From positions 434,001 through 498,000 of the forward strand of contig JAMXBD010000172.1 in assembly GCA_024138025.1 (NCBI GenBank): 64,000 nucleotides of DNA, read 5' to 3'. The notes below the pieces were generated by a model that saw only the letters and a program-made list of their open reading frames with translations, had not been told where the DNA came from and did no database searches. The stretch comes from Combretum micranthum (Eukaryota > Streptophyta > Magnoliopsida > Myrtales > Combretaceae). Of this stretch, positions 61,887-64,000 are shown piece after piece (positions within the stretch are counted from its first letter, which is position 1; every line of letters starts with the position of its first letter). The position numbers were made by a program, and so were the translations under genes.

Positions 61887-64000
61887 GCAACTCTGGGACG
61901 TCTTGTGTGTCTTCAAGCAGTCACTGAAATAAAGTTAATGCCTTTAGCTTCCCCTAATGCTCTGCTATGGGAACTCCAGAACCAGTTGGATATGAAAACT
62001 GAAACTCTATGATAGGTTGAGCAATTAGGGATGCTGCAGCTACTTTAGTGTAGTTTGCAGCTTAATAATGTTTTGTGTAGGTAATCTTCTTAGTTCTTTT
62101 TCTGAACAATGCGCCTGCCAATTGTAAACATTATTTTGAGCGCATTATTGCGAATAAGTTGTTCTGGGAAACATCTCTACTGATTTGGAAGATTGAAAGA
62201 AAACAAAAAAAGGGAATTCGGAAGATTATTGGCAGAATAAGTGGCTACTTATGGATTATAATTATATGACATTGAGTATAACGGGAAATGCAGTTTGACC
62301 TCTGATCTTACCATCTTGTGTCTGATGTTCCTGGAATTAGATGTGCGAAACTCCTAACAGTTGGCCAATGATAATGTCTTTTTTACTTCTACAACTCTTC
62401 ACTTGGGAGTGAATTATCACTTGCCATGTCTGCAGTTTTGAGGAGGAAAACCATCGTTCTGGGCTGTAATTGCAATAGTTCTGGAGATTTTACTTTTGCC
62501 ACCTAATTTAAATGTGAAAAGATAAGAAGGAACGGTGTTTGTTGGAGTCGATGTGAATAATCCGATCTTAGAAAAAAGAACATTGAGGTAAACTAACGTG
62601 ACACGCCTTCAACTTTCAAATTCTGGGTCTATTCTTAATTTCTTTTCTAATGGTTTATGAAAATCAAAGGTTAGATCCGTTAATTTATTATTTTTGCACA
62701 CATGTCCAGTGAACAATCTGTATCTTCCAAAATAAACTAGCTAAATTTATGAAAAATGTCCTAATTAATTAATTAAAAAAGAGAAAGAAAAACAGCTTAA
62801 TTTCTTAATCTATTAAAACGATCAACAATGGGGAGTGTTAGAGTTAATTCAAGTCATGTTATTGAGCAGATACATAGTTCATATAACTGATCATTGGATA
62901 TGCGAATAGCTTTATAACCTAATAACATCCCCTGATCATCTCCATTGGTCTCTAAGAGGTATTAGGTTCAATTCCCCTTCGTATTGTAATTGAAAAAAAA
63001 AAATCATAGGATATAAGTGGGAGGTGCACTAAAAGGTATGTAATGCAAAACTTGGGATTATATTTTGAAACCCTAGTGTTTGAGTTTTGCATGTAGGGTA
63101 CTCAGAGATATCAAAATTTGGTACTTCAATGAGTTGGCCTTTGTATGGAAAATACGGTTTTTTTTTTTAAATAAATACAGAAATACAGTAACAAATTAAA
63201 ATATTAGTGTCAAAGGCATGTGTCTTCCATTTTTTAATTTTTTTTAATAGGAGGGGGCAGGTGCTAAGCGCGCCCTCTTCATGCCACATGAGCCTTCCCC
63301 ACGGTTACTATTAAAACAAAGTCTAGTCGAGTCTCACTTTCTCCATTCACACTAACTCTATAAATGCACATTTCTCTTTCAACTATTGTTTTAGAGGTGT
63401 GGCTACTTCACCTCATTCACTTCTTAGCTTTGGATCTTTGTTTTTGAAGGCATACTTCTCTTTTTTATATCCTCTTTTACTTCACATTTTCCTTATTGTG
63501 TTCAAAACTCTAATTAAAACCCCAAGTTTTTCCATTGAACTACATTAGTCAAATTTTGTGACTCTTGTTAGTAGTCTTCCATATTAATGTTTTAGATAGT
63601 ACTAACTGTAGCAGTGTGTGAATGCATGTGAAGATTCAATGGTTGAAGTACTTCTTTGGATCATGCATATCATGTGTTTGTTGAAATGCTAAATAGAAAG
63701 TGGTAGAAATTGTGTGAAGGTGAGGTAATGTGTGGGAAAGACTAAGAAGCCTAGAAATTTTTAAGAAAAAACGAAAATAATGTACCACATTCAATCTTAA
63801 TTTCAGTTCTACAGTTATTTAATTGCAAGCCCTGACTCTATAGGTACATGATTATAGATTTTGTTCGTTTTATGGTGTATACCCATGGAAACATTGTGAC
63901 TGGATCGCGTGAGGATGAGGAAAGTATGACAGGCCTTAATTGAGAAAAGTTTAGATGAGGACGGATGTCCATTTTTGACAATTTTTTAACAAGATATGTG
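61887..64000. other. 3' flank of AIM1 and intergenic DNA
   Basis: The first 200-400 bp after the stop are probably 3' UTR, though no strong AATAAA is obvious. The rest is AT-rich. A SINE-like 3' end lies at 62960-63003 and a short GC-rich string at 63250-63305. No gene was recognised. Confidence 0.45.
62935..63003 (+). repeat. possible SINE 3' end
   Basis: 'aggttcaattcccctt' (T-arm-like) is followed by 'cgtattgtaattg' and 11 A. It is similar to 4020-4080. Truncated; borders not resolved. Confidence 0.3.

Noticed and set aside
1..64000. CRISPR arrays, bacterial operons, rRNA genes
   Set aside because: None seen; the sequence is clearly plant nuclear.

Overview
The window is plant nuclear DNA, most likely from a woody or herbaceous eudicot. 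The reasons are the AT-rich intergenic DNA, many-exon genes with plant-type splice sites, plant-only protein families (a proteinaceous RNase P with a PPR domain, a peroxisomal multifunctional protein, a plant ABI-like SCAR/WAVE subunit) and a thick layer of plant transposable elements. The species cannot be named from the sequence alone.

Layout. (1) 416-2828, minus strand: an 8-exon ABIL (ABL-interactor-like) gene whose reading frame is intact except for one apparent 1-nt deletion in exon 4. (2) 2.8-13.4 kb: gene-poor DNA with two MITEs that can be delimited exactly: a hAT-type element at 10425-11364 with an 8-bp target duplication, and a PIF/Harbinger-type element at 13110-13424 with TAA duplications. 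(3) 13714-18975, minus strand: a 7-exon PRORP gene that splices in frame to 1015 codons, with all catalytic Asp and zinc ligands visible. It has an unusually long, internally repeated N-terminal region and one GC-AG intron. (4) About 19.4-46.3 kb: a repeat island. From left to right it holds a decayed endogenous pararetrovirus (Caulimoviridae-like, minus strand), a decayed Ty3/gypsy element interrupted by a MULE-like MITE, the gag-protease part of a second (Tat/Athila-like) gypsy element, and a SIRE/Maximus-like Ty1/copia element. The 5' LTR of the copia element is split by a 2.8-kb solo LTR with a perfect 5-bp duplication. The copia element carries an extra ORF after RNase H and lacks a recognisable 3' LTR. 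(5) 46.3-52.0 kb: intergenic AT-rich DNA. (6) 52122-61886, plus strand: an 18-exon gene for a peroxisomal beta-oxidation multifunctional protein of the AIM1 type (723 aa, C-terminal SRL peroxisome signal), again with one GC-AG intron and with a MITE in intron 9. (7) 61.9-64 kb: 3' flank, nothing clearly coding.

The three host genes act in different compartments: actin nucleation control (ABIL), 5' processing of tRNA precursors in organelles or nucleus (PRORP) and fatty-acid beta-oxidation in peroxisomes (AIM1). Nothing suggests a joint function. Splice coordinates were worked out by hand from GT/GC-AG sites, phase continuity and family resemblance; no search was run. No CRISPR array, rRNA or convincing tRNA gene was seen. 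The items most worth a second look are the gene layout of the pararetrovirus, the repeat-expanded PRORP, the copia extra ORF and the single-base lesion in the ABIL gene.
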